Assembly: GCA_963747985.1 (NCBI GenBank)
Contig: CAVVHG010000002.1
Location: 186,001 to 250,000, forward strand
Source: JACADW01 sp963747985
GTDB lineage: Bacteria; Acidobacteriota; UBA6911
Length of the DNA stretch: 64,000 nt
Direction: 5' to 3'
This document shows positions 28,238-36,459 of the stretch, one piece after another. Each line of letters starts with the position of its first letter. Position 1 is the first letter of the stretch. Below the pieces are notes generated by a model. It was not told the DNA's origin. It worked only from the letters and a program-made list of their open reading frames with translations, and did no database searches. A program made the position numbers and the translations under genes.

Positions 28238-28389
28238 GAGCTTTTGCCGCACCGAAGGTGCCAGCGCTGCGCGCTGGTCATCCTTGCCACAAGCAGGCTG
28301 TGAACGCCCTGCATGTCTCGTGCAAGAGTTCTGTCATCGACGGTCGGGCGCTCACAACCTGCTTGTGGCAAGGATGGCGGCAAAAGCTC
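28238..28389. repeat. Long interrupted inverted repeat (MITE-like)
   Basis: The arms are GAGCTTTTGCCGC (28238-28250) with its complement at 28377-28389, and CATCCTTGCCACAAGCAGG (28279-28297) with its perfect complement at 28358-28376. The inner arms extend about 12 more bases with two mismatches. The left arm carries an extra 28 bases (28251-28278), which include a small hairpin CCAGCGC/GCGCTGG. The whole can fold into a long stem. No coding capacity. Confidence 0.75.
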
Positions 28390-28396
28390 CGCACGC

Positions 28397-28485
28397 GGAT
28401 CGAATCACCATTTTCGATCGGCGCTCATCCGCGTTCATCCGTGTCCCAAATCCCTTTCTCCTGGATGCTTCATGAATTATCCGGG
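28397..28485 (+). repeat. Dispersed extragenic repeat, copy A
   Basis: About 89 bases, starting GGATCGAATCA and ending ATGAATTATCCGGG, with the core TTCGATCGGCG, TCATCCGCGTTCATCCG and TGGATGCTTCATGAA. It closely matches copy B at 62976-63064 and more loosely copy C at 60787-60859. It ends 22 bases before the methyltransferase start. Confidence 0.8.
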
Positions 28486-28507
28486 TTAATATGGCCGCGA
28501 TTACGCC

Positions 28508-29146
28508 ATGGCGTTTGATCGTTCCTATTTCGAGACCCAATACGCGAGCTACGAGCGTCAGAATCCGCCTCGCAAGATGGCGTTCTACAGACGCCTGGCG
28601 GAAGCTGCAGCCGCGGAGTGTGAGCACCCGCGGATCCTGGATATAGGATGCGCTTTCGGGTTTTTCCTTTCCTCGCTGGGTTCCCGCTGGGAAAGATTCG
28701 GGATCGATGCCAGCGAGTATGCGATCACACGGGCCAGGGAACGTGTGCCAGGTGTCAGGTTCGCCGTCACCACGTCGCCGGAGCTCGTGTTCCCCGGGCC
28801 CTTTGATGTGATCACCGCTTTCGATGTGCTCGAGCATGTGCCTGCTCCGGATGAAACCATGGAGCGAATCGCGGTGGCGCTTCAGCCCCGTGCGGGTTTT
28901 GCATTTGTCGTCCCGGTGTATGACGGCCTGACCGGGCCTGCCATACGGTTCCTGGATCGTGACCCGACGCACCTGCACAAGAGAGAGCGGGATTTCTGGC
29001 TCGAAATGGCGGGCACCCGTTTTCATATAGTCGACTGGTGGGGGATTTGCAGGTACCTGTTGCCGGGCGGCTTCTATTGCCACCTGGTGACGAAATCCTT
29101 CAGACGACACGCCCCGGCGATCGCATGTCTTGCCCGACTTCCGTAG
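28508..29146 (+). CDS. Class I SAM-dependent methyltransferase
   Basis: 212 residues. The SAM-binding loop is ILDIGCAFGFFLSSL, followed by FGIDASEYAI (acidic ribose ligand) and DVITAFDVLEHV, typical of the Methyltransf_23 group. The N-terminus FDRSYFETQYASYERQNP resembles O-antigen and envelope sugar methyltransferases. It sits between a GT2 and a GT39-like protein, and its stop is 10 bases from the latter's ATG. Modification of a lipid-linked sugar is therefore likely; the acceptor is unknown. Confidence 0.87.
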   Translation: MAFDRSYFETQYASYERQNPPRKMAFYRRLAEAAAAECEHPRILDIGCAFGFFLSSLGSRWERFGIDASEYAITRARERVPGVRFAVTTSPELVFPGPFDVITAFDVLEHVPAPDETMERIAVALQPRAGFAFVVPVYDGLTGPAIRFLDRDPTHLHKRERDFWLEMAGTRFHIVDWWGICRYLLPGGFYCHLVTKSFRRHAPAIACLARLP

Positions 29147-29156
29147 AGGCAAAGTA

Positions 29157-30383
29157 ATGCTGTCGGAGATACTTGAGCGGAGCCGGAGACCGGCCGCGGC
29201 TGTGCTGCTGGCCTGGGCAGTGCTGCTGAACCTTCGTTTCTTCGCCTCCGCCGGACCGCTGTGGCGCGATGAGGCCAACAGTATCCATCAGGCATGCCTG
29301 CCCGGATGGAACTCGGTGCTCGGCTCCCTCCAATACGATTCGTTTCCCGTCCTGTATCCTGCCATCCTCAGGGTGTGGTCGTCGATCCCCGCCCTGGGCA
29401 GCGATCTTGCTCTGCGGGCGATGGGCTTGCTCACGGGTCTGACCCTTTTGATCTCGATCTGCCTCGTGTGCCGCCTGTCCGGCTCACGGGTGCCCATCGT
29501 TGCGCTCGTTCTTCTCGCAGTCGATCCCGTTCTCATTTCGGAGGCATGCAGCATCCGGCCGTACGGCCTGACGCTGATTGCCCTGCTTTGGGCCTTCGCC
29601 GCGCATGGCATGTGCCTGACGCGACCTTCGAGGCGTTGGTTCCTTGCGGCCTCCATCTCTTCGATTCTCGCCGCGCAGCTCAGTTACAGCAGCGCCTTCC
29701 CCATCGCCGCCTTCGGCCTGGCGGCTGCGGGGATGGCGCTGTGGCGAAGAGAAAGGCGGCTGGCTCTCTCACTGCTCGTTCCCGGCGCCGTGGCAGCGTT
29801 GACCCTGCTGCCGTACCTGCCCACGATCGGGCGCGCCAGTAGCTGGGTGGCGTTGCTGCACTACCGTGTGGACTGGACGCAGTTCTTCGCGTCGTATGCA
29901 AGACAGCATACATTTGTGCCGGCTTTGGTCTGGATCATGTTTCCGGCACTTGCGTTTGTCACATTCCTCCTCCGCAAGCGCAGCGGCATGGGTTCCTCAT
30001 CCGAAACTGCGATCACGCGTTACGCCGTCGGCGTGGCAGTGCTGGTTCTCGTGTCGCAGGTAGTTTTCGTCGAGTTCATGAAGGTGCCGCCGTTCCCCGC
30101 GCTATTTTCTGCCGGTACTTCTGTTCATCGGGATCGCGCTGCAACTGCTGCTCGAGCGACCACCACGCTCGAGCCATGCCGTGCTTGCGGCCGTAGCACT
30201 ATTGCTGTCCGCCGGGCCTGCCTGGTCCTGGCTGGGTCTGCGGCGAACCAACGTGGACCGTGTTGCCGGGGTGTTGGGTCGCGAGGCTCGCGCGGAAGAC
30301 CTGGTGATTCTGTCGCCGTGGTTTCTCCACCCGAGTTTTCAGCGCTACTACAGAGGGCCGGCCGATTGGATCACCGTCCCTGA
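29157..30383 (+). CDS. GT39-like membrane glycosyltransferase, N-terminal fragment (frameshifted)
   Basis: ATG 29157 follows GAGG; an in-frame TTG at 29130 is less likely. The first 313 or so residues are membrane helices with the luminal loop SAGPLWRDEANSIHQA, whose WRDEA is the catalytic-type acidic motif of GT39/ArnT-like polyprenyl-phosphate sugar transferases. After about 30098 the frame is out of phase: the last 95 residues, Arg- and Ala-rich (from AGTSVHRDR), are nonsense. The true continuation is the +1 frame that includes the 30181 frame. See the composite entry. Confidence 0.7.
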   Translation: MLSEILERSRRPAAAVLLAWAVLLNLRFFASAGPLWRDEANSIHQACLPGWNSVLGSLQYDSFPVLYPAILRVWSSIPALGSDLALRAMGLLTGLTLLISICLVCRLSGSRVPIVALVLLAVDPVLISEACSIRPYGLTLIALLWAFAAHGMCLTRPSRRWFLAASISSILAAQLSYSSAFPIAAFGLAAAGMALWRRERRLALSLLVPGAVAALTLLPYLPTIGRASSWVALLHYRVDWTQFFASYARQHTFVPALVWIMFPALAFVTFLLRKRSGMGSSSETAITRYAVGVAVLVLVSQVVFVEFMKVPPFPALFSAGTSVHRDRAATAARATTTLEPCRACGRSTIAVRRACLVLAGSAANQRGPCCRGVGSRGSRGRPGDSVAVVSPPEFSALLQRAGRLDHRP

Positions 30384-30774
30384 ATTGCCTGCCTCCCCCA
30401 TTACCAGATACGACCTGTTCATGAAGTCGATGTCCCGGGGTGACTCGGCCGGCGGCCTGTCTTCACATCTCGCGAAAACGCTGGACAGGGGCGGAAGGCT
30501 GTGGCTTGTCTACCAGGAGATCGGATACGTGCCTGACGTGGACCATCAACCGGGAATACCTTCTCCGCCGTCGATGGTGAGCGGCGAGGACTACGTCCGG
30601 TACCGGAGCTACTGGGAGCGTGAGATCTGGTTCTTGTTGAGATCCTGCTGCGGTCCGCAGCAGATACCCGTTTCGGCCTCTCGCCGCGTGTGGGAAGAGG
30701 AGCGGTTGCTGCTGGCGTTGTGGAGTCCCGGGGATCGGGAGAGTGAGGGCTGGTTGAAGATTCAGACAAAATGA
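30181..30774 (+). CDS. GT39-like membrane glycosyltransferase, C-terminal fragment
   Basis: This frame is open from about 30100, where it reads RYFLPVLLFIGIALQLLLE, a normal membrane-helix continuation of the 29157 gene. It ends at 30774 with the soluble C-terminal domain (EDLVILSPWFLHPSFQRYY and so on). The ATG-like start at 30181 is an artefact of frame listing; nothing suggests independent translation. HU follows after about 100 bases. Confidence 0.6.
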   Translation: MLAAVALLLSAGPAWSWLGLRRTNVDRVAGVLGREARAEDLVILSPWFLHPSFQRYYRGPADWITVPELPASPITRYDLFMKSMSRGDSAGGLSSHLAKTLDRGGRLWLVYQEIGYVPDVDHQPGIPSPPSMVSGEDYVRYRSYWEREIWFLLRSCCGPQQIPVSASRRVWEEERLLLALWSPGDRESEGWLKIQTK

Positions 30775-30876
30775 TCATTGCTTTTTGCCGGAATATCCGC
30801 AAAATGGCATTGGTATTGCCGCCTTGGATTTGGATCCGGAAGAATATGAAACGCTACATTTGACTATGGGGGATTT

Positions 30877-31176
30877 ATGGCAGGGAAAGTGATGACTAAG
30901 AGCGCGCTCGTTGGCCACATCGCGGAGAAGACTGGTTTAACGAAGGTAGTGGTAAACTCGTTTCTCGATGTGCTGGTCGCCACCGCTTGCAGCGAAGCCA
31001 AGAAGAGCGGACAGTTTCCGTTGCCAGGTCTCGGGAAACTGGTGAAGGTTCAACGCAAGGCGCGCATGGGACGCAATCCTCAGACCGGCCAAGCGATCAA
31101 GATACCGGCTAAGACTGTGGTGAAGTTCCGCGTCGCCAAGGCCTGCAAGGACGCCATCGTTCCCCCGAAGAAGTAG
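30877..31176 (+). CDS. HU/IHF family DNA-binding protein
   Basis: 99 residues, the usual HU size. The pattern is MTKSALVGHIAEKTGLTK, then VVNSFLDVLVATACSEAKK, the beta-arm with GLGKLVKVQRKARMGRNPQTG and the closing KIPAKTVVKFRVAKACKDA. HU bends and compacts DNA. GGGGG lies before the ATG. The product is strongly basic. It is downstream of the damaged glycosyltransferase but with its own about 100-base leader, so it is probably separately transcribed. Confidence 0.95.
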   Translation: MAGKVMTKSALVGHIAEKTGLTKVVVNSFLDVLVATACSEAKKSGQFPLPGLGKLVKVQRKARMGRNPQTGQAIKIPAKTVVKFRVAKACKDAIVPPKK

Positions 31177-31257
31177 CCTGGCGCGGGCATCTCGAATTTG
31201 AGCAGAGGGGATTCGGCACCCGGAGAGGTCCCGAATCCCTTGTGCGGTGCAGCCGTG

Positions 31258-32127
31258 TTACTGTGCTGCCTCCGACCGCCAGTAGCGCATCAGGAACGAA
31301 GCCAGGGGTTCCTTTGATAGCGTCCTGCTAAGCGTTATCTTGCCCTCTTCAGCAGTGATGTTTACGTCCTGAAGCAGGAATGCGGCATCGCTCTGTGCCG
31401 CAGCGATACCAACCAGCATCAGTGTGCCCTGAATCCGCTTCAAGATGTCTTCCTTCGCCCCCTGGTCCCGGGGCGTGCAGGTAAGCCTTATCTCCACGTC
31501 CTCGCCCGTGCGAATCAGCAGGGCCACATGGTTGAATCCTCGGAAGATCCAGGAGAACCGGTATTTCTCCACAAGCCCGACGATCTCCAAGAGCAGGTGA
31601 TCGATGGAGGGCACGCCGGACGAGACTTCGATCCGCCTGTGGACCGGTCTTCCCGCATCGTCCGTCTCGAATCCAACCTGGACGCTGCCCTTCTCGAAGA
31701 GCCTGCTCAGGTCCAGGACCTTGGCGTCCACGTCGCGCACAATCTCGCGCGTGAAGATCTCCTCGATCTCGCGGTTGTCGGCAGCAAACTCCTGCAGCTG
31801 CGGATCCAGGCGGAGCAGGAGTCTTGGATCCGGCGTCGCGAGTGGCGTGTCCAAAGGTTTGGGCCTTGTCTTTCGGGCACCGTGCGGTGCTCCGTCGGCC
31901 GCGGGATTTCCGACTCTTGACCCCAACCTGGGTGTGACGAGCAGTACCCGATACCTTCCCAATTCTCTGCTCAAGTCCGATGCGAGCCGATCATAGGAAT
32001 GATGCAGAGTGTCGACCTCCCATAGCGCGGCCACGGCGCACAGGAGACTCGCATTGACGGCGAGGCCGGCAATGAAGCTCCCAAGCCTTGATGCTGGGGT
32101 CCGGTGGTCACGGATGAGGTCAAAAAT
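31258..32127 (-). CDS. Membrane-anchored protein of unknown function, probable AUU start
   Basis: 289 residues if it starts at ATT 32127, with GGGAGG seven bases upstream. The first ATG/GTG/TTG in frame is GTG 32034, which would cut into a membrane helix. The extra 31 codons read IFDLIRDHRTPASRLGSF then IAGLAVNASLLCA, a plausible cytoplasmic tail plus single helix. The remainder is soluble, with no family I recognise. It converges on HU. AUU starts are known in E. coli infC and pcnB, genes under translational control. The alternative is a sequencing error at the start codon. Confidence 0.65.
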   Translation of the reverse strand: MFDLIRDHRTPASRLGSFIAGLAVNASLLCAVAALWEVDTLHHSYDRLASDLSRELGRYRVLLVTPRLGSRVGNPAADGAPHGARKTRPKPLDTPLATPDPRLLLRLDPQLQEFAADNREIEEIFTREIVRDVDAKVLDLSRLFEKGSVQVGFETDDAGRPVHRRIEVSSGVPSIDHLLLEIVGLVEKYRFSWIFRGFNHVALLIRTGEDVEIRLTCTPRDQGAKEDILKRIQGTLMLVGIAAAQSDAAFLLQDVNITAEEGKITLSRTLSKEPLASFLMRYWRSEAAQ

Positions 32128-32277
32128 ACACCTACCTCCCGGCGCCGGCGGGGATGATCGGGTGGCGAGGACTTGAGGTTGCAGACCAGCCGGGCGCCTG
32201 ACAGTAGCTTAAGCCAGCAGGCACGCCCGGTCAAACAGCTGCGAGGAGCCCGTGACCTGGACACGGCCATGTCATGT

Positions 32278-32319
32278 GGGGCGGGTTTTCAACCCGCCCC
32301 GGCGGCTCGCAAAGCCGCC
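32278..32319. repeat. Two adjacent perfect hairpins (extragenic palindromes)
   Basis: GGGGCGGGTT (32278-32287), loop TTC, AACCCGCCCC (32291-32300). Immediately next is GGCGGCT (32301-32307), loop of five, AGCCGCC (32313-32319). They lie between the ABC permease end (32335) and the start of the AUU gene. No T-tract follows on the minus strand. They look like a REP/BIME-type unit. Confidence 0.6.
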
Positions 32320-32334
32320 GCACCTGTTTCTTCC

Positions 32335-33366
32335 TCAGTAAGGGCGTGTGATCTCTCTCTTGCCGAGACCCCCGGCCAGGAGATTCAGGGAAAGCATGGT
32401 CAGGAAGACCAGCCCCATCGGAGCGAGGTTCCACCAGAAGTCGGTCATCACTCTCGGATCTCTGAGGCTCCGCAGCATGGTTCCCCACGATTCGGCTGAA
32501 TCCTGAAATCCGACGTCGAGAAAAGACAAAATGACTTCACCGAGCAAGAACACGGGTGCCGCAAGGACGGCCTGCGTGACTACCAGCGCCGGAAGCGCGG
32601 GAAGCATGTGCTTCGAAAACACCTGCCAGCGTGTGCTGCCGAATGAGACGGCGGCCTCGATGAACCCGGCACTTGAGAACTGCAATATCTGGCCGCGAAC
32701 GGCGCGCGCCAGGGGAGGCCAGGCCACTGCCGCGATCGTTCCCGAAACCACAAGCACAGTTTGCGCGAACGACATCCGGGCGGGCAGCACGGCACGCAAA
32801 GCGAGGATAAGGTAGAGAGCGGGAAGCGCAAGCACAAACTCCGAAACTCGCATCAGCGCTGCATCGAGCCACCCGCCCGCAAAGCCTGCGACAGCCCCGA
32901 CGCCGAGCCCGAGGATCGCATAAATGGATATGCCCGAAAGCACGATCATCAGGGACGTCCTGGCGCCGGCGAGCGTGCGGGCCAGAACGTCTCTTCCGAG
33001 TTCGTCCGCACCGAACAGGTAGAATGCCGCACCAGGCGCGCTCACCAGGTGCAGGGAGCAAGGAATGATCCCGAGGAGTCGATACCGGTATCCCTCTCCG
33101 AAAAACCGCAATGCGTACCGCTGGTCGGCCTGTTCGCTGTACGCAGTATTGAGAGGATCGACGAGTGTGTAGCTGTAAACGAAAGGCCATAGGTGGAATC
33201 GGCCCTCCGCGTCGATGAAATGGATGCGGGTGGGCGGTGCGTAAAACATACGGAGGTTCTGGTCCTCCGCTGGATTGCAGGACAGGAAATCACCCAGCAG
33301 CGCAGCCAGCACCAGCAATACCGACAATCCCAGCGCCAGCTTTGCCGTCAGGCTCATCCCGTTCAT
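32335..33366 (-). CDS. Oligopeptide-type ABC transporter permease (DppC/OppC)
   Basis: 343 residues from ATG 33366, which overlaps the upstream permease stop by four bases (ATGA). It has five or six helices. The OppC-specific features are LFGADELGRDVLARTLAGARTS and the later motif VFLLGEVILSFLDVGFQDS. The insertion at residues about 30-115 (a periplasmic loop with FHLWPFVYSYTLVDPL) is long for the family. It forms the inner-membrane channel with the 33363 gene. No ATP-binding subunit is in this window, so the system probably uses ATPases encoded elsewhere. Confidence 0.9.
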   Translation of the reverse strand: MNGMSLTAKLALGLSVLLVLAALLGDFLSCNPAEDQNLRMFYAPPTRIHFIDAEGRFHLWPFVYSYTLVDPLNTAYSEQADQRYALRFFGEGYRYRLLGIIPCSLHLVSAPGAAFYLFGADELGRDVLARTLAGARTSLMIVLSGISIYAILGLGVGAVAGFAGGWLDAALMRVSEFVLALPALYLILALRAVLPARMSFAQTVLVVSGTIAAVAWPPLARAVRGQILQFSSAGFIEAAVSFGSTRWQVFSKHMLPALPALVVTQAVLAAPVFLLGEVILSFLDVGFQDSAESWGTMLRSLRDPRVMTDFWWNLAPMGLVFLTMLSLNLLAGGLGKREITRPY

Positions 33367-34352
33367 CGCATGACCCCGCCGCCGACAGACCTCGTCCTGG
33401 GATCGAGGCGCCACAAAGCAATATCAGCCGCCAGGTTGGCAAGGACCAGGAGTACGCCGCTTGCGACTACAGACCCGAGTAGCAGGGAGACATCCCGGCT
33501 GAACAGGGCGTCGTACGTGATCCTTCCCAGACCCGGCCACGAGAAAATCACTTCGAGCACGAGGCTTCCGCTCAGTACGGCTCCGAAAAGAGGTCCCGAA
33601 GTGGAGATCACGGCGTTCAGGGAAGGCCGAAGCAGGTGCCTGGCGAACACACGCCATGCCTGAAGCCCGCGGGCGCGCGCTGATCGCACATACGCCTGGT
33701 CAAGCGCGTCGCGCACGGCGGTGTGCTGAATGCGTTCGATGGTGGCGAAAACAGGGATCGACAGGCAGAGAACCGGCAGGATGAGGTGATGAAGCCTGTC
33801 GATGAGCCATGCGTGAGCACTTGTAGCTTCGATCGTGGGCGCATTCATGCTGCCGAGAGGGAACCATCCGGTGCGGGCCGCAATCAATATGGCGCCGAGC
33901 CCCAGCAGCAGCGACGGAAGCGACAGGATGACTGTCGAAAGCACATCCAGGATGAAGCCGGCAGGTCGGCCATTCCAGGTCGCGTGGAGCGTGCCCAGCA
34001 GAACTCCTCCGATGGTGCCGATCAGCAAGGCAGGAATGGCAATCCACAGCGTTTTGCCCAGTGCTGAAAGCAGAACATCTGTCACGGGTGCTCGATAGAA
34101 AAGGGAGTATCCCAGATCGAGCCTGAGCATGTTCCTCAGCCAACCGGCATACTGGGTCAGCGCCGGTTGGTCAAGCCCGTGCTGTCGACGCAACTGCTGG
34201 ATGGTCTCCCTGCTGATCGTGGGATCCAGCTCCTGGGTAGCGAAAAAGTCGCCTGGGATCAGGGATGACAGCAGACTCGTAGCCGCGGTCAAGAGCAGCA
34301 ACAGAAGCACGAGCTGGGCAATGCGTTTCAGGATGAGATGGACGGTAGGCAA
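33363..34352 (-). CDS. Oligopeptide-type ABC transporter permease (DppB/OppB)
   Basis: 329 residues, counted from TTG 34352 with GAGGGG about nine bases upstream; a longer frame reaches into the upstream gene but its first 37 residues are not family-like. LILKRIAQLVLLLLLLTA is helix 1, followed by the periplasmic loop DPTISRETIQQLRRQHGLDQP and LRLDLGYSLFYRAPV, characteristic of DppB/OppB. EAA-loop-like ARARGLQAWRVFARHLLRP contacts the ATPase. It lies 20 bases after the binding-protein gene. Confidence 0.9.
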   Translation of the reverse strand: MPTVHLILKRIAQLVLLLLLLTAATSLLSSLIPGDFFATQELDPTISRETIQQLRRQHGLDQPALTQYAGWLRNMLRLDLGYSLFYRAPVTDVLLSALGKTLWIAIPALLIGTIGGVLLGTLHATWNGRPAGFILDVLSTVILSLPSLLLGLGAILIAARTGWFPLGSMNAPTIEATSAHAWLIDRLHHLILPVLCLSIPVFATIERIQHTAVRDALDQAYVRSARARGLQAWRVFARHLLRPSLNAVISTSGPLFGAVLSGSLVLEVIFSWPGLGRITYDALFSRDVSLLLGSVVASGVLLVLANLAADIALWRLDPRTRSVGGGVMR

Positions 34353-34372
34353 AGCGTGCTGTACCCCTCGGG

Positions 34373-36139
34373 CTAATTGGTCTTCTTGGTGAGCTCCTCT
34401 GCGTTCCAAAGCAGGTGCGGCGGCAGGACCGACGGGAGCAGGTTGCCCAGCCGGTTGCTCCATCCTGCGAGTACGTCCGGCGCGACCGTCGGGATCGCCG
34501 GCAGTTCACGGTTCCAGATCTTCTGAACCTCGAAGAAACTCCGTCTCCGTTCCGCCGGGTCCAGGCTTCTCACCAGCCTGGCGATGAGCTGATCCACGTC
34601 CGCTTCCCATACGGTCTGGGGCTTTTCCTGCTCGGGCGCCCAGGCATGGTTCTTCCCGCTGCTATACCAGAAGTCCGTCTGCAGGTCGGGAGCGACATCC
34701 GTCGGCGTGAACGCGAACAGAATCGCCTCGTAATCCAGGCTGTTTAGCAGGTGTGCCACCAACTCGTTGGGCAAGAGGAGCTGAATGTCGACGCGAATGC
34801 CGATCTTTGCCAGATTGTCCCGGATGATTTGAGCGGTCTTTCCGCGCGCGGTATTGCCGCGGGCCGTCAGCAGGGAAATGACGAGTGGGCGTCTGGCCGG
34901 TCCGTATTCGAAAGTTCCATCACCATCCGAATCCATGAGCCCGATCCCGGCCAGGAGGGCACGCGCACGCGCTGGATCGTAGGCTGTTGCCTCGAGGCTG
35001 TGATCGTACCATTTCGAGTTGCCCGAGCTGATCGGACCGAACTGCGGTGCTGCCAGGCCCAAAAACACGGACCTCGCAATCCCCTCACGGTCCAGCGCGC
35101 ATGATATGGCCTGTCTGAATTCCCGGCGCGAGAACAGCGATAGGTTCGGCCCGTCCTGCTCTGACTTGATTGGACGCCTGTTCAGCGGGTTCATGTTGAA
35201 CCAGAGAAAATCCATGGCCAGTCCGGGGCCCAAGTTCTTTATGGTGAAGTTGCCCCGGCCTTGTGCCCGCTGAAGTGGAGCATAGTTCTCAGGATTGAAA
35301 GAGTCCAGGAGATCGATTTCGCCTGCCTGAAACCTCATCACTTCGGAGTTGCGATCCGGGACGATCAGAAAGGTGATGGTATCGAGGTAGGGCAGCGCCT
35401 GGCCGGCTTTGTCCTTTTTCCAGTAGTATGGATTTCGTTCCAGGATGATTCGCTCGCCCCTGAGATACTGTCTCAATCGGAAGGGACCCAGGCCGGCGAT
35501 CTGGCCGGGCGGGGTCTCGGGTCCCCAGGCCGAACTGAGCGTGCCCGCGGCGAATGCTGACGCCAACCTGCTCCGAGGGAGCATGGGCACCGAGTCCAGC
35601 GAACGGAGGCCCATCCCGACGGGCCGCTGGTAAACGAACCGGACCGTGTATTGATCGATCTTCGTAACCTGTGGAAAACTCCCGTCGACCTCGACCTGGC
35701 CGGCCAGGTAGGCGCCGGTCTTCGGGTCCTGCAACACCTGGAATGTGAACAGCACATCGTCGGCGGTGAAAGGACTGCCGTCGGAAAAGCGCAAACCCTG
35801 CCTCAAATGGACGGTATAGCTGCGTCCGTCAGGACCGGCTTCCCATGACTTGGCCAAGGCCGGTTCCAGCTCCATCGTCGCCCTGTTGATGTGCACCAGG
35901 TCAGCGGAGATGCGATCCGTGACAGTGGTGTGGGCGAACATGGCCGTGAGCATGCGGTTAAAGCTGGATGGATCGGCATTCACGGCGACGACCAGGTTTC
36001 CGCCGCGAGTACCTGACAGCCTGCTGATCTGCAGGTATTCCGGCGCTTTGGATCGGTAAGCAGGATGAACCGGAGGTTCCAGGACTGCGGCCAGCAGGAA
36101 AGGAATCCAAAGGGCCAGTCGGCGCGAGAGTTTTGCCAT
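34373..36139 (-). CDS. Family 5 extracellular solute-binding protein (DppA/OppA type)
   Basis: 588 residues from ATG 36139, followed by a signal peptide (RLALWIPFLLAAVLEPPVHPA). The SBP_bac_5 pattern includes LEPALAKSWEAGPDGRSYTV, HLRQGLRFSDGSPFTADDV, GPFRLRQYLRGERIILERNP and AISCALDREGIARSVF. It should capture peptides or similar ligands in the periplasm for the two permeases downstream. A longer open frame to 36457 overlaps the kinase promoter and is not coding. Confidence 0.92.
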   Translation of the reverse strand: MAKLSRRLALWIPFLLAAVLEPPVHPAYRSKAPEYLQISRLSGTRGGNLVVAVNADPSSFNRMLTAMFAHTTVTDRISADLVHINRATMELEPALAKSWEAGPDGRSYTVHLRQGLRFSDGSPFTADDVLFTFQVLQDPKTGAYLAGQVEVDGSFPQVTKIDQYTVRFVYQRPVGMGLRSLDSVPMLPRSRLASAFAAGTLSSAWGPETPPGQIAGLGPFRLRQYLRGERIILERNPYYWKKDKAGQALPYLDTITFLIVPDRNSEVMRFQAGEIDLLDSFNPENYAPLQRAQGRGNFTIKNLGPGLAMDFLWFNMNPLNRRPIKSEQDGPNLSLFSRREFRQAISCALDREGIARSVFLGLAAPQFGPISSGNSKWYDHSLEATAYDPARARALLAGIGLMDSDGDGTFEYGPARRPLVISLLTARGNTARGKTAQIIRDNLAKIGIRVDIQLLLPNELVAHLLNSLDYEAILFAFTPTDVAPDLQTDFWYSSGKNHAWAPEQEKPQTVWEADVDQLIARLVRSLDPAERRRSFFEVQKIWNRELPAIPTVAPDVLAGWSNRLGNLLPSVLPPHLLWNAEELTKKTN

Positions 36140-36459
36140 GTTGCGAAGTTTCGGGGAATTTGCGGTTGGTGTCAAGCGGCAGCCTGGCGTGGTATCGAGT
36201 CGAGTTGCCGTGCCCGAAGACAGGTGCGGTGCGACTGGCGTGTGTCGGTCTATCGCCATGTTTGTTTGATGCGGACCGGCACTATTTGTATAATCGCCAC
36301 ATCCTCGTTCTCCCTCAGCCTCCGGTAGACCGGGTTCGTTGCGAAGCCCGGTCCGGCGAGGAGTGGCGGTAGTCTGCGGCATGTGCCACCGCCCGCACCT
36401 GCCGCGTGAATCTCGAACGGACGTTTCTGTGCTGTTAACGTGAATGCGCGAGGTCAATC
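36140..36459. other. Divergent intergenic stretch with a sigma-70-like promoter
   Basis: 320 bases between the binding-protein gene (left) and the kinase gene (right). It holds the promoter described separately and a 5' leader of about 155 bases without a clear structure. No other gene. Confidence 0.5.
36266..36294 (+). promoter_or_regulatory. Sigma-70-like promoter for the kinase-type regulator
   Basis: TTGATG (36266-36271), a 17-base spacer, TATAAT (36289-36294). Transcription would start near 36302, about 155 bases before the ATG at 36460. Confidence 0.6.

Larger units (their letters stand above)
28135..28507. other. Repeat-filled intergenic stretch
   Basis: 373 bases filled by two repeats described separately: an imperfect inverted repeat (28238-28389) and one copy of a dispersed repeat (28397-28485). 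No gene is recognised. Confidence 0.6.
29157..30774 (+). pseudogene. Composite GT39-like glycosyltransferase split by one frameshift
   Basis: Joining the two frames gives about 538 residues, the expected length. The break is at the run TTCCCCGCGC (30093-30102): removing one C gives PPFPRYFLPVL, a smooth and family-like junction. This is a single-base event in a short C run, so a sequencing error is as likely as a mutation. If the gene is intact, it would move a sugar from a polyprenyl phosphate to an envelope acceptor, using products of the GT2 at 27322. Confidence 0.7.

Noticed and set aside
36140..36457. N-terminal extension of the solute-binding protein to 36457
   Set aside because: It precedes a clear signal peptide at 36139 and overlaps the opposite-strand promoter.
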